NCBI GenBank assembly: GCA_012295275.1
Contig: CM022676.1
Location: 17,624,386 to 17,688,385, forward strand
Length of the DNA stretch: 64,000 nucleotides
From: Chrysomallon squamiferum
Taxonomy: Eukaryota > Mollusca > Gastropoda > Neomphalida > Peltospiridae
Direction of reading: 5' to 3'
The position numbers and the translations under genes were made by a program. The notes beneath the pieces are model-generated. The model was not told where the DNA came from and ran no database searches. It saw only the letters and a list, made by a program, of their open reading frames with translations. Of the stretch, positions 36,749 to 49,262 are shown in pieces. Positions within the stretch are counted from its first letter, which is position 1; every line of letters starts with the position of its first letter.

Positions 36749-37030
36749 AACATACTTTAAAAACTGTGAGAAGATTTCTGCCTGCACATCCGGTATTTTG
36801 ATATTGTTTTGTTCGCGAAGTTCTCCTGTGAACATCTGATGAAAAACTTCGCTTCGAATGATCAAAATGAATCGGTGAGCATCCACAGCTGTTTTATGTT
36901 CACCAACCAAAAATCTGACGTCCGTGTCAGTTCTTGTAAGAAAAACGTGCTGAATGCATTGCATCAGATTCTTTCCTGTCTGCCAACTTGAGATTCCAGC
37001 TGCGGTGGCCATGTTTTAACTACAAACAGA
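33700..37030. repeat. Tandem duplication unit 2 around BTB gene 2
   Basis: Partner of 22200-25480. The best-conserved non-coding part, 33960-34195, matches 22480-22715 nearly base for base (TTCGGTATCCGAAGTAGACA, CATCCGGATTAGTCACTGTT, CCCCACCCAGTGGAATAGCA). The intervening 34.2-35.4 kb matches 22.7-23.8 kb with more indels. Confidence 0.85.
35486..37012 (-). CDS. BTB-BACK-PHR protein 2 (BTBD6-like), probable Cul3 adaptor
   Basis: Two exons, 37012-36756 and 36530-35486, same phase-2 junction and donor/acceptor bases as BTB gene 1, giving 433 residues. Exon 1 has exactly the same length (257 bases) as in gene 1. BTB about 22-125 (TDVRFLVGEHKTAVDAHRF, KYLYMDDVVLTGDNV). BACK about 130-235 (ACVVLEQAHLFDEHDL, VLETALKWADSACRKQG). 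PHR about 277-425 (KINRFGSTFFGY, DDAITFSVNKDALLGGFQLY, EIVVDSFVCKF). Relative to gene 1 it is seven residues shorter, and the BACK-PHR linker and PHR loops carry most differences. The intron is 225 bp and starts with a long (CA)n tract. It is intact and presumably functional. Confidence 0.93.
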
Positions 37031-37194
37031 GGATAATAATAATAATGATAATACTAACAATAGCAATAATAATAATTATAATATAAAAACGATAATAACA
37101 ATAACAATAACAGTAATAATAATTATAATAACAACAACAATAATAATAATAACAATAATAAATAATTATAACAAGAACAACAATAATAATAACA

Positions 37195-37205
37195 ATAATA
37201 ATAAC

Positions 37206-37246
<41 letters not shown>

Positions 37247-37249
37247 GAA

Positions 37250-37280
<31 letters not shown>

Positions 37281-37290
37281 AAGAAGAAGA
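37195..37290. repeat. (AAT)n then (AAG)n microsatellite
   Basis: Compound trinucleotide tract 5' of BTB gene 2. Poly-Ile and poly-Leu readings on the minus strand come from it. Confidence 0.92.
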
Positions 37291-37499
37291 ATATGCAGTA
37301 GTGACAGAAATGGAAAAAGAAACTGGTCAGACATGGAACTGTAATAATTCTACAAAAAAAAAATAATAAGTCAACTTAAATTAAAATGTTTTAATTAATT
37401 AATTATATAGTAATAATAAAAAATAAATAAAAAGTAAAGTAATAAAAAAAAAAAAATAATAAATATCAATAAAATAAAAATTTGACATCAATAACTCAC

Positions 37500-37545
<46 letters not shown>

Positions 37546-37654
37546 TAACGTCATACTAAAAATAATTTAAAACTATTTCCCTGTACATATGACCTGTGCA
37601 CGGACATATTCCAAAAAAAAAAAAAAAGTAATCAAACGAAGATAATTTCTAAAA

Positions 37655-37710
37655 GCTGACTACTTTTTGTTTAACGCCTCTACTACTGTACACTGAGATC
37701 AGAGGTCTAA
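37655..37710 (-). pseudogene. Lone exon alpha fragment
   Basis: Minus strand GATCTCAGTGTACAG acceptor-like sequence followed by GTAGAGGCGTTAAACAAAAA and GTAGTCAGC, similar to the alpha segments at 26.1, 27.0, 29.6 and 44.1 kb. Stops interrupt it. Only this fragment is seen here. Confidence 0.4.
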
Positions 37711-38039
37711 AAATAAATCAATAACTAACTAACTAAGTAAATAAATAAAAATTAATTAATTAATAAAAAAAAAAAAGATAAGGAAAGAAAGAAATATATC
37801 GGATAGATAAAGGATAAAAAGAAATACCTTGTGCTTATGATAATCATTACTATGATGATGACGAAGACACAAATAATTATTATTATAATTATCATTATTA
37901 TTATAAACAGAGGTGAGTGGTCAGTCAGGTAAGAAATATAATATAATGTAATATAATATAATATATAGGGCCTAAATATAAACCTAAAAAAAAAAAAAAT
38001 AATAATAATCATTGTTCAAATATTAACACTTCTACTCAT

Positions 38040-38942
38040 CACTTGAAGAAATAATTTTAATTTTTAATTTGTGTTTATTTTTATATATTTTTTTAAAGTT
38101 ATTTATGTGTTTCACTTATTCCTTTTTATTTGATTATTTATTTGTATTTATTTTCTTTCTTTCTTTATTTTAATTTTATTTTAATTCATCAAATAAAATA
38201 GAGTATAAAATAATACAACTATGACGGTAAACTGTTTTTTACCTCACGCAGTAGAGACCTTAACTATACCCTAATAGGATCCTTGATTAAGCTGTGGAAA
38301 GATTTTTCAGCGATATTTAGATGTACTGTCTTCTGTGATGTTTAAGTTAGAAAATTGGTCCTAACTGATTTATTAAACCACGGATTTATGCCTACTTGTA
38401 GAATCCGCTGGTAGCTATTTATCCTTTTTACTTATTATAATATTTCATATTGTTGTACAATTAAGATACAGTTTTTGATAATATCGGTAACATAATGATT
38501 ATTTACTTAAACAGTTTACTTTAATACAGTCTAAGATATCATAGCTAAACTATATGCATCGTTAAAGTAAGTGAATATGTTGCCCATTCATTTCTACAAA
38601 AATTCCTAACAGTATATATTAATCAAATATGTATTGTTAGTTAACAGTAATCCAATTAATGAAATCTTTTAACAGTTAACTATCATTAGCGAGAGACAAA
38701 AGGAATTTGTCTCGGCTCCGCCATTGATACGCATTAAGTTTATTTAAGTAAGAGACAAAAGAGCCCGGGGGGTGAATCAAAGAAAAGACAAAGACACAGA
38801 GAACGCGTGGGACGGTGGAGTTCGCGGCCATTATTAGGCAACCATGTTGGTAACTAGATTTTGCTTATCCTTGTTTAAGTCTGAAGCAGGGACAAATGGT
38901 TACCCTGTTTAATGTGCTAAATAGATAAGTTTCTACAATATC

Positions 38943-39012
<70 letters not shown>

Positions 39013-40897
39013 GTTCTAGACATTCCTAGTAGTAAATGTTTGCCAATACATTCAAATATGTGTTACTCTAAGAAACATACAAAAGTGCATAAAGATAAAA
39101 ATAATTTAAAACTGCATATGTTTGCATTTTCTGTCGCTAAATTGTTATGATATATTTACAGAATGTCTGAAGTTGTTTACATAATCAAAAGATGTGGATT
39201 AAATCGTTACTAGGCATATTACAAAATAAAAATTTCTCTGAACCTTTTATACCATATAATACCAATTACTTATTTGTTGTTAAGATAAATAACACGATCT
39301 CGTACTGAAAATATCTAAGACGAGTGTGTGTAGTTACTTTGAGTGGAAGAAGATAACACGTATATATAACACGTATACATAACACATTTATTTCAGTAGG
39401 GATTCGTGCATATCAACGATTTTGTTTTGCTGTAGACTGACTCAAAAGCAAAAATGAGTGAAGCGCTAGATTGTAAATGATCACTAAAAAAGAGATAATG
39501 TCTTGGTTTAAACACACTTGTAACCAACGATATTTTAGTGCATTACAACATAACATTCATTGCTCTTAAATCACTAGTTTTAAAATCGCGAATTAATATT
39601 TGTTCTATATTATCGGGTTTTTCATTCCAAATGATCTGAAAGAAACGCGTTTGTAATTTATTATTATTATTTTTTTTTTTTTTTTAATTAGTATTATATA
39701 TTGTTAGAATGGAATAAACAGTATATAATGAACACCAATATGGTTTACTGCTCTTTTACTTTATACTTGTGAAAGGAGATCTGGATATTACGAGCACACA
39801 AATATTTTAGTATGTGTGTGTGCATGTGTGTGTGTGTGGAAATATGTTCCTAACAGTGAATATTCAGTTATATTAAGAACTTTTGATTATACTGCACACA
39901 GAATATTCAGCAAGACACTAGCACAGGAGAACAAAATCCAATCATGACGTCTCAAATGTGGATGTGTGTGTGTGTGCGTGTGTGTGTGGGAGTGTGTGTG
40001 TGCGTGTGTGTGTGTGTGTGAGACAAACCGCAAATCCCATCCCACAATACATGTTACAATGATACTTGTTACACAGACATGTTGTTGTAACTAACAAAAT
40101 AATTATGTAACGCAGTCTACTACTACTACTACTATTACATATTTATACTACTACCACTATTCCATATTATTGATACCACTACTACTATAATTGCAACCAT
40201 TAACCCTAGTACACCAATATGACATCTACTATAATTACAACAATTATTAATACTATTACTACTACTACAAGATTACCTTCTTTCTTTGAAATAAATACTT
40301 GTGTAAGTCAGTTGAGTGAGATATTATCTGAGCAGCTTTCAGTGTTCAGTAATCGTTTGTTTTCACTGATTTAGCAAATCTTAAGAAAAATTATAAAAAT
40401 AAATAAATAAAGACATAAATAAACACAAACAAATACAGAATAATAAACAGGACAGATTTTGAAGACAATGTGTACTGTTGTATTAAGAATATGTTTTTTA
40501 ATATTATACAGTAGATGCTTGATTATCAGCTAATAGAGGCGAAATGTGTCCACTGTTGTTCAACAAATAATAACAAAAATAATTTTTTCAAAACGATAAA
40601 TATGAAATATTAAATGATAATAAATATTAAAGTAAAATATATTGCTTAAGATTTACAAGTCAATTATGTATATTTTTCTTTTCTTTAATTCTCATGAAGA
40701 AATAACTTAGAATATTTTCACAGAGATTATTTCAAGATAAGTAAATGAAGAAAAACAAAGAAATTTAACGTGTGTGTGAAGATATGTGCATGTTTGAATG
40801 TACATATATATATGTGTATATGTACATATGTATGTATGTATGTATGTGGTGACTGAAATCATTTATCTAAATTAGCATTTACTATTATTATTAGTAT

Positions 40898-40932
<35 letters not shown>

Positions 40933-42268
40933 AGATAAGATAGCAAAATAGTTTGAACTCGGTAAATCATCATTTTATTAATATTGTTTTTTTCACTTTG
41001 TTCTTAAATTTCTTAACATAATGCGTCGAAATAGTCTACTGTAGTAAAGAATCCACAGATGTTTAGTAAAGCACTGGCTGAAGTACTGCTCGAATGTGGT
41101 GCACTCTCTAATATGGGGAAATTAATGCATAACCACGACCTAGGAAATCCATATCTTGCAACAATAATTATGAACATTAAACATTATCATCGAATGATTA
41201 CATTTTTACTTTATTTACTTCAGTAAAATATTTTACATAATTTTGATTGCATTTTACTTATATGTGCTTATTTATGAAGCTCGTGTAAGGGGAGATAACT
41301 TGTTGTTTAATGTGACAATGGTTGTTTTTTCTTTCGAGGGGAGGAATTATCCATTATTTTATTATTATTTCCCAGTTAAAATGATTATTAACATAATTTA
41401 ATTGTTAATGCCAGGTCTCTCAAATGTTTACTTTTGGTACTAATTGTGGATACTGTTTGTTTTTATTTTTCTTACTGACTAGTCCTTAATAACTTTACTA
41501 TAATGATTAAGACTAATGTTTCAATAATTAAACTAACCTATACGTTTTCACCTAATTTAATTGTCCATTTGTTTATTTAAAATAGTCCAGTAGCTACATA
41601 AAACATATTTAATATTAATCTTGTACAAGTGTTTTTATTGTTTTATTATTTTGTTTCATTTCAGCTTATTAGTATATTTAAACAAAACTGTTACATTATG
41701 TTTTTGCTAAAACGTTGTAGGAATTTGGAATATAATAATTGAATATTTAAGATTTTTATAGAAAATTTGAATATTTTATCAAATGATTTGCTGTTTTTAA
41801 CATGTAGATGTAATTGCCATCTCGGACTGCTCATGAAAATTTTTTATTTTTACATTTTTAAATAAACATCTAGCACATATAAAATAAGAAATTAATTTTA
41901 AGAATGTCATTTATTTTAAATATATTTTTTTCATATTATTACTAAGCTATAAACAGTACAATAACTTTGAATTTATATATAAGCTTTTGTGAAGTAATTT
42001 GAAATCAGAGCTGTGATCTAATAAATTATATATTCTGCTGTTGATATGTCATTTATGCATGAATAAAAAACTTCAGATTTGTATTTTGTAAACACAGATG
42101 TGAATACCTTCACTGTGTAGCAAATAAATACCTCAGTTAGCAAACCATAAAACAAAATATTTCACTTTTGATTTGATCATAGAATTTTGAAATAAATGAA
42201 ACTGTGACATTATGAACTTAAAGAATTAAAATATACTGTTAATTAGAATAAATGCTAAATCTTGATCA

Positions 42269-42305
<37 letters not shown>

Positions 42306-42585
42306 CCTCTCAGTAGTTATTTAGAGATATCAGTTTGTTTAATGAGGGTTACCAAACTGTCAGATTTCAACTAAATATAATCATTGGAGGCTAAACTTTA
42401 TAATGAAGTTTTGTAACAGAACTGAAGTCTTTTAATCATAAATGTAATAATTTTTATAACTATACTTAAGTTATACATTATTGACAAGTTGTATCACTAA
42501 GTAGAAGTCTTACAAATACAAGAAAGTTTTATTATTAAACTAGAGTCATATAAATTGAAAACAAAACTAAATAATTAAAATGAAT
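38040..42585. other. Non-coding AT-rich interval
   Basis: No open frame longer than about 60 codons and no coding bias on either strand. Contains (CAA)n/(TAA)n at 38942-39009, (GT)n tracts near 39820 and 39963-40020, and short (TAC)n tracts near 40120, 40260 and 40900. A small GC-richer patch at 38690-38870 (GAGACAAAAG...) is unexplained. Confidence 0.6.
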
Positions 42586-43253
42586 CTTTTAACTCACCTT
42601 CTATAAACTCTACTGGTTTGCTGTTTACATTATCCAGAACAAACAAACTTTGTCTGTTTTATGCTAATTTGTTTCAGAAATCACATACCAGGTCTGCCAG
42701 TTACAATAACAATGTCACTGATGCTGCTTGTTGCTGTACAAGTGGCTGGGACTGAATGACACTGGCTGCTTGCAACGAACTTGTTGTCTGATACGGACAC
42801 TGTTTCACATTAACTGCCGATGTCACCGATGCAGCCTGCTGCTGCTATACAACTGACTGCATCTGAGTGAATAAAAAATAAAAATTATAAAAAATTAAAA
42901 ATCACAAAAGAGTATGGTCATAAAGATTCCACTGATGGCATTTCTTAAACAGAAAACTACACATAAAATGAAAACAATTTCAAATGTTTTACCTCAGCTA
43001 TATACTGTATTTTATATCTTTAGTCCACTTACCATCTCCTTGATTAATACCTGTTATTTGAGTGTCTGTGTCAACAAAGATGTCTAAATCAAATTATAAT
43101 TCTCTATGTTAATATTTACACTGCTTCGTTAACATTTTAAGACAAAAGTCAGTCACACTTTGAGAAATACTAATGAAAACTCACACACAGATACACCCAC
43201 ACACAAACACAACTGATAGGGTTTACCTTCATATTCTTGGTTACTGCATATTT
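42583..43253 (-). CDS. Small phase-1 exons of an unrecognised gene (partial)
   Basis: Two clear micro-exons on the minus strand. The one at 43253-43227 (27 bases) reads ICSNQEYE. The one at 43083-43033 (51 bases) reads DIFVDTDTQITGINQGD. Both have CAG/TAG acceptors and GTAAAC or GTAAGT donors, both are multiples of three, and both are phase 1 at each side, so they splice together in frame. A further donor-bounded segment at about 42597-42619 (KPVEFIE) may follow. Between them at 42688-42862 is a Gln/Ala-rich reading (LQAASVIQSQPLVQQQAAS) with stops. These could be tail exons of the gene whose exon beta lies at 44908-45220. No domain is recognised. Confidence 0.4.
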
Positions 43254-43519
43254 CTGTAAAGTGAAAACATGTTAAAAGTAAATTCATTTTACTTATATCT
43301 GAATAGAAATGTGATTTCTTTTTTTCTACAAGTTATAATAGAAGAAGCATTTGCTCGTAGTCCGATATGTTTCACGTGTCGGCTTACATTAATTTGCCAA
43401 CATTTAAAAATAAATATATATATATATTTTTTAACTAAAATAGCCATACAAAATTTGTCCTAGTCATTCAAATGAATTCATAAGAAATGTTCAAACAAAC
43501 TTTGACAAAAATGGAATTA

Positions 43520-43559
<40 letters not shown>

Positions 43560-43564
43560 TTTGC

Positions 43565-44015
43565 GGGTAACTAACCCTAGTGGAACTGAAAAGGAAAATC
43601 AATAGCAAATTCTAGGTTATAGCGTTATCTCCCATGACTAATTGCTCAGTCAACCAACCGATAATTCTTTAACCTAACGGTTTAATAGTTCCCTAGAAAT
43701 GTTCGCTGGTGTGACCTTAGCCAATTAATGTTCGAATGGAAGAAGAAAAACAATAGCAAATACTTCGTTACAGATTTATCTCCTACGATTACTTGTTCCG
43801 TTAACAAACCGATAACTTTAACATATCGGGCTGGAAGTGCTCGCTGGCTTCATTGCAGCATTAGTGTTTATAAATATAAGTTGGCAGATTAAGGTAAGCC
43901 GATACGTTCAGCTTATGGAACTACAAGCAGTTATTTTATGTGAAATAAATACTTGCGATAAAATTATTAACAGTGGCTCTTATGTTATAACCTGTAGAAA
44001 ACATAATAATAATAA
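43565..44015. repeat. Foldback-type dispersed repeat, copy 1
   Basis: Contains two oppositely oriented versions of a module with TTATCTCCCATGACTAATTG and TTAACAAACCGATAA, then a right part ending GTTATTAACAGTGGCTCTT-type sequence. The module recurs at 48924-49262, where TATCGGTTGGTTAACGGAAC and GGGAGATAACTCTATAACC appear. The right part (TTTATAAAT...GGTAAGCCG...TGAAATAAA...AACAGTGGCTCTT) is shared in the same orientation. No ORF; class not determined. Confidence 0.6.
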
Positions 44016-44081
44016 TAATAATAAATTAAATTAAATTAAATTAACACAATATAAAACACATTGTAGTTTCAAATTAGTTAC

Positions 44082-45220
44082 CTCAAAATTTCTGATAATT
44101 TCTGTTTAACTCTGCTATTGATCACAGAGATCAGGGATTTATAAATAAACAAATATATATATAAATAAATAAATAAAATGACATAAAGTAAAGCGAAGTA
44201 ATCAGATATTCTAGAGATACCGCACCAATTATCCGGCGTCCTGAAATCCCGAAAGACAAGAAAACCGGAACTTTTCCCAACGCAATTTTCATACAATGCG
44301 CGCACGGGTTTTGTCCTCACGAGACTGGTACTACTCTTTCAAGCCGCGTGGTGTTCATTCACACGCCGTATTGTTTACGTGTCGAGCTCTCACAGTTGTG
44401 TATCGTCAATTTTCTTTCTTTATTTATTAATTTTGAAATGTTTATGCCTAATTATTCAGGAATTTAGATGCCTTGGGACCAGAAAACCGGAAAATCCAGA
44501 AATTCCGAATGCCTCAGGCCCCAAGGAGTCCCGATAATTGGTCCGGTACTTCTATTTAGGTGATAGTATTACAACTACTGCTACTGCAACTACTACTACT
44601 ACTACTACAAGAATAATAGTAATTATTATAATGACGATACCATTATTAGTTTTATTTCTTATTCTTATTTTTTTATTTAATATTATTGTTGTTGGTGTTG
44701 TTATTATCAACTATTCTTCGATATTCCCCATAAACCAGTATGTTAGGTTTAAAAAAAAAAAAAAAAAAAAAAAACGCGTTGAAGAAAATTCACACAAAAA
44801 ATGTATAGCCTTTACAAAATAGATTACAAGTTCAAAATGTCTGATCTGATTTAAGTAAAAGTAATAATAGTACGGCATATATCAAATTACAATAAAATAC
44901 ACAATACCTTCAAATTTCAAAATGTCCGTCTGCCTAAGAAAGTACGTCCTTGCTAGGTGAGTGTTTTCCTGGAACTGACAACGTCCTGTTTGACAGGTCA
45001 CTGAAATATCTTCTGTGTATCGCTGTTTACAATGTCGTCTGCTCATAAACACGTGACTGAAATCAGATGTCGTAGAGGTCACGCCACCTTTAGCGGTAAA
45101 TAAATGCACATATTTATTACATACAATGCGTGCCGTGTAATGTAACAGACGAAGTATTGGAGCTTGATGTTTATCAAATATCCACGATCTGTATGTTTTT
45201 TTCGTAATTCCAAATATCAT
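44082..45220 (-). CDS. Unrecognised gene, exons beta and alpha (best copy)
   Basis: Exon beta, ending at 44908 with a GTATTG donor, is open for over 100 codons: MIFGITKKTYRSWIFDKHQA, then LRLLHYTARIVCNKYVHLF, SDFSHVFMSRRHCKQRYTED, ISVTCQTGRCQFQENTHL and RTYFLRQTDILKFEG. It has several cysteines and could be extracellular; the start is unresolved. Exon alpha follows at about 44134-44082 but does not join in frame as read, so the gene may be broken here or spliced differently. Two or more decayed relatives lie at 26-30 kb. Not recognised; the VTC and CxxxxxC pattern is only weakly Ig-like. Confidence 0.4.
44220..44546. mobile_element. MITE with TA target-site duplication
   Basis: A 327-bp element flanked by TA on each side (44218-44219 and 44547-44548). 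Its ends are imperfect inverted repeats: CCGCACCAATTATCCGG at the left and, reversed and complemented, CCGGACCAATTATCGGG at the right. It has no coding capacity. TA duplication and size point to a non-autonomous element of the Tc1/mariner/pogo superfamily. It lies between exon alpha and exon beta of the unrecognised gene, inside the presumed intron. Confidence 0.75.
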
Positions 45221-45299
45221 CCCTAATGTAGTCTGGATGAATTATCTGTTCTTCTATCTTCTTACTTGTTTTTGGTGGTGGTATATAATGTTATAACGG

Positions 45300-45970
45300 A
45301 TAACACGCTGGTAAAAATTGCATTAATCCAGACAAAATCGAAGGTAATAATATTTACTTATAATTTGTCGAACTTTCAGAAATCTATGAATATCTCCAAT
45401 AATCGAAATATATTGATCTACAATAGATCCAAAATCGTCTGCTTCAGATGCTTCTCGACAGCGACTTGATATTCTTATAGTGATGAGTCCGTATAAAAGT
45501 TTTAAATAATCTTCGTAATATATATCACACTGACGACATGATAATATTAGTCTATCTTCAATATAAATAATAAACTGGTGATATCGTTCAATGTGAAAAT
45601 ATAACTGTGTACAGGAAGGCCGAACAATCTATTTTGTTTTATTTCACGATTTTAAATATAAATCCACACACTCGTTAATATTTAGCATATAAAATAAATA
45701 ATTTAATAAAATAAACATTTGTATAAAATTAAAAAATTGAATTACATAATTTATAAAAATAAACATGATGTCATTATTGCAGGAAGTTATATATAATTCT
45801 TATAGTGTTGCAGGATATTATGCAAATTCCGAAAATGGCGGCTTCTACAGATAATCGCCATGTTGGGAGATAACTCTAAATCGATTGCACGACATCGATC
45901 GCTTGACTAGAAGTTGTTTTCGTATGTTGCTCGTCCGAGATCGGATGGTGTCGTGGTTAGCGTTCACGCT
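45300..45970. other. Non-coding interval with a GGGAGATAACTC repeat end
   Basis: No gene seen. At 45866-45878 the string GGGAGATAACTCTAAATCG matches the edge of the foldback repeats at 43.6 and 48.9 kb. At about 45947-45975 the string GGTGTCGTGGTTAGCGTTCA resembles a tRNA A-box region and may be the head of a tRNA-derived SINE; no B box was seen. Confidence 0.4.
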
Positions 45971-45978
45971 CGCTACGC

Positions 45979-46266
45979 TCGAAATAGAAGGGCTATTAAT
46001 AATAACAATAGTAGTAGTGGTTCTGGAAATAGTAGGGCTAGTAATAATAATAGTAGTACTGGAAATAGAAGGGCTACTAATAATAGTAGTACTGGAAATA
46101 GAAGGGCTATTAGTAATAACAATAGTAGTAGTGGTTCTGGAAATAGAAGGGCTAGTAATAACAGTAGTACTGGAAACAGAAGGGCTAGTAATAACAGTAG
46201 TACTGGAAATAGTAGGGCTACTACTAATAGTAATAGTGGTACTGGAAATAGTACGGTAGTAATGAT
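45979..46266. repeat. Minisatellite, units of 33-45 bp
   Basis: Tandem units each starting GAAATAGAAGGGCT or GAAATAGTAGGGCT and ending in AGTACTG or GGTTCTG. Unit lengths read by eye are 45, 36, 33, 45, 33, 33 and 39 bp, all multiples of three. Because of this, three frames stay open across it (Gly-Asn-Arg-Arg-Ala-type repeats on the plus strand, hydrophobic repeats on the minus strand). No start context, splice site or homology supports translation. Confidence 0.9.
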
Positions 46267-46269
46267 AGT

Positions 46270-47955
46270 AAATCTGTGCCCCATATTCATGATGTATTTA
46301 ATACTAATTAGTCATAATACATGTCCTATTGAAAACGTAATATATTTCAAGTCTGCACCAGCTGGGATTTACCTCAACGTTTTCTTTGACTGCATCCACC
46401 GGTTCTGCTGTAGCATTCAATTGAACTGCTTATTTGGTTTTGCTTTTGTCACCTTTGTTTTCTTTCCCTTTTCTTCCTCCTCTTTCTTCTTCTCTGTCAG
46501 CTCTTCTTCATACCTCTTGACACTTTCTTATTCTGTCAATGCCTCGGAATAAGTCATCCTCTTGATTTTATTTGAAGTCCGACAGATGAACCGTGGACTT
46601 TCAGTTGCTTCAAACAACTTAAATAAACTTAGAATGGACTATATCAATGCCAAAACTATAGATTTTTGCCACTCAATATGAGGGCCAGAATTCGCCGAAG
46701 TTGTGGAGTAAAAGAAAAGACAATTGTCTTGCCTAATTGCCACATTTTACTCAAGTTTCTTCTGCTGAACATAAACATTGGTTACCTGTTATGACTAACT
46801 TTATTTGTATAGGACTAAAAAAATAGCTCTCAGTTTTGAAACCTTAAAATTCACTTTTTTACAAACTTGTTGTTTTCATTATTTTCATGGCCACCATACT
46901 TCACGTATAAAATGGCTGATTAACTACATTGTTTGTTCCAATGAGAGATAGGAAGGTTCTGTTTATATCAACAAAGTTCCAGAAATCGGGACAGAGCAGT
47001 ATAGCGGTTGCAATTCATAATATACCTCGGGGCCAGAATTTCCCCACCTTTCCCTATATACATATATTCAGACACAGAAACACAGACACCGACAAAAAAA
47101 AACGCACACAAACACACACACAGATACACACGTCAGACGTGCACCCCAGTACTATATCACAGTTTTAACTGCAGGTTTTTAATGCAAGCTACGAGTTGTC
47201 ATCTGCACATCATTATCAGAACATCAGAGCGTTTCACGCAGCCACGATACAGTCCACACACAAACTCTTCAGCACGTAGATATACATAACGCAAACATAC
47301 GCACACTTAAATCAACATCGCGCGAGGTGAAACTGCCGCATCAGTGAACTGGTTCAATGGTCTCTTATGATAATAGCGTAACATTTAGCTGTGTTAAGTA
47401 CCTAACAACCGCACCTAGCTGTTTGTAAACAGCTGATGTAGAATTGGTTTTCCCTTCAGGAGAATCACGCTTTTATTGTTCCTGAATTGATCTTTTGTCG
47501 TCAGAGGGCGCAATGTGACCTGTCGTAGTTCTTTACAAGTAGTAGTTCTTTACAAGTAGTAGTTCTTTACGAGTAGTAGTTCTTTACAAGTAGTAGTTCT
47601 TTACAAGCGGTCTCGTTTCGGCATTGTGTTGACATTCCGGGATAGCAAAACGCGTTTCCTCTATGTGAGAGTTACAGACAAGGCCAGGTAATCGATAGGC
47701 TTTTAACGCGATCGATGATTACGAATTTTCCTGATTTGGTATTGAAATGAATTTTACCCATCAGGATAGATGTTTGTGTGACAGGAGAAAAATTGTCATG
47801 TTTACATTTAGTTACATAACTCAGCAATATGTGTGCTTGGATGTTAAATGGTTATTTAATAAAACCTTCCCATAATTCCCAGTACAACTTAGGTTATGAA
47901 TTTATGTCAGTAATTAACCATATATCACTGTATTAAATTTAATTTACTGACAATA

Positions 47956-48013
<58 letters not shown>

Positions 48014-48920
48014 GTTTAAAAAAAGAAGAAAGGAAGAATAAGAATAATTATATAGCATTACATAAAATACTTATTCTTACTACTAATACTCCCACCACTA
48101 CTACTATTCGTTGTAGTAGTACATTTGTTTCATGTACTTACTACTTAATAATTTTAACCAGTATTAGCATCAATCAAGTGTTAAGTTCTAAACAGGTATA
48201 CTAATCTGACATTAACTAAGTAATTCATCTATTAATTAATCAGAACAATTCTGCACATACCAGTTGTAAACAGATTAAACAGAAATAATCAATCAATAGA
48301 TTTGTATTAGTCATTTAGGCGCACCTATTAATAAGACGAATGAATGGAAACTACAGCTAATTATAAATGTCATAATTGTGAAGTCATAATCAAGGTCGTT
48401 CATTTCTATTTATTTATTTCTATCTTTTTTAAAATTATTTTTCTCTTTTTAATTATTTTTCTCTCCTTTTTTCTTTTTATTTTTTTGTTTGTTTTTGTTT
48501 TTCATAGGCTTATCCAGAGACCAAAAGTTTTTCAGTTTATACTTCTTTCTTTCTGTTTAATTAATTAATTCAGTTATTTATTTATTAATTATTATTATTG
48601 TTGTTGTTATTATTATTATTATTAGTAGTAGTATTAGTATTAGTAGTAGTAGTAGTAGTAGTAATAGTAGTAGTAATAGTAGTAGTAGTAAGAATCTAAT
48701 ATGTGTGTATGTGTTTGTGTAATAGATATATAGATTTATTTATTTTATTTTGTTTATTATTCAGCAGAGAAAGAAATGCTTTCTGTATTTCTAAATATAG
48801 ATAATACTCTATAGTGGCAGACACATACACGCACACCTGTCTATATACATATCTTTTATAAAATTACGATTTATTGTTTGTCTTCACGGAAATATACGAG
48901 AATGTACGATTGATTTCTTC
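46270..48920. other. Non-coding interval
   Basis: No coding bias. Contains a 17-bp minisatellite (47526-47607), (TAA)n at 47954-48013, and (TAG)n near 48620-48690. A less AT-rich stretch at 47290-47700 shows nothing recognisable. Confidence 0.55.
47526..47607. repeat. 17-bp tandem repeat, 4.8 copies
   Basis: Unit TAGTTCTTTACAAGTAG repeated head to tail with a single A/G variant in the third unit. Not CRISPR-like because the units are directly adjacent with no spacers. Confidence 0.95.
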
Positions 48921-48923
48921 GTA

Positions 48924-49262
48924 AAAGGTTTATCGGTTGGTTAACGGAACAAGTTATCATGGGAGATAACTCTATAACCAAGTATTTGTTTTATTTTATA
49001 TCTAAGAAGTTTAAACTGCTACTGATACTGGGAACTATTTGTTTGAAAGAAATGCGTGCGATAAAGTGTTCGATGAAGTTATCATTCGCGGATTTCTTAG
49101 CGTCTGGAATTGTTCGCTGCTTTTATTTCAGTTTTATAAATCAATTTGGCAAATTACGGTAAGCCGTTATCCAACTTACAGAGCTACGAGAAAACCTTTT
49201 ATATGAAATAAACATTTCCGAGTTATTAACAGTGGCTCTTGTCCTATAACGTATTAAGAAAT
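48924..49262. repeat. Foldback-type dispersed repeat, copy 2
   Basis: Partner of 43565-44015: GGTTGGTTAACGGAACAAGT, GGGAGATAACTCTATAACC at the left, then TTTATAAATC.ATTTGGCA, GGTAAGCCG and GTTATTAACAGTGGCTCTT at the right. A short plus-strand reading starting at 48959 overlaps it and is not supported as a gene. Confidence 0.6.

Noticed and set aside
45945-45985. tRNA gene
   Set aside because: Only an A-box-like string is present; no cloverleaf or B box could be found.
45914-46552. 212-codon plus-strand reading
   Set aside because: Over half of it is the 33-45 bp minisatellite and the rest has no coding bias or known domain.
47526-47607. Possible CRISPR-like array
   Set aside because: Units are directly adjacent without spacers and the genome is eukaryotic.
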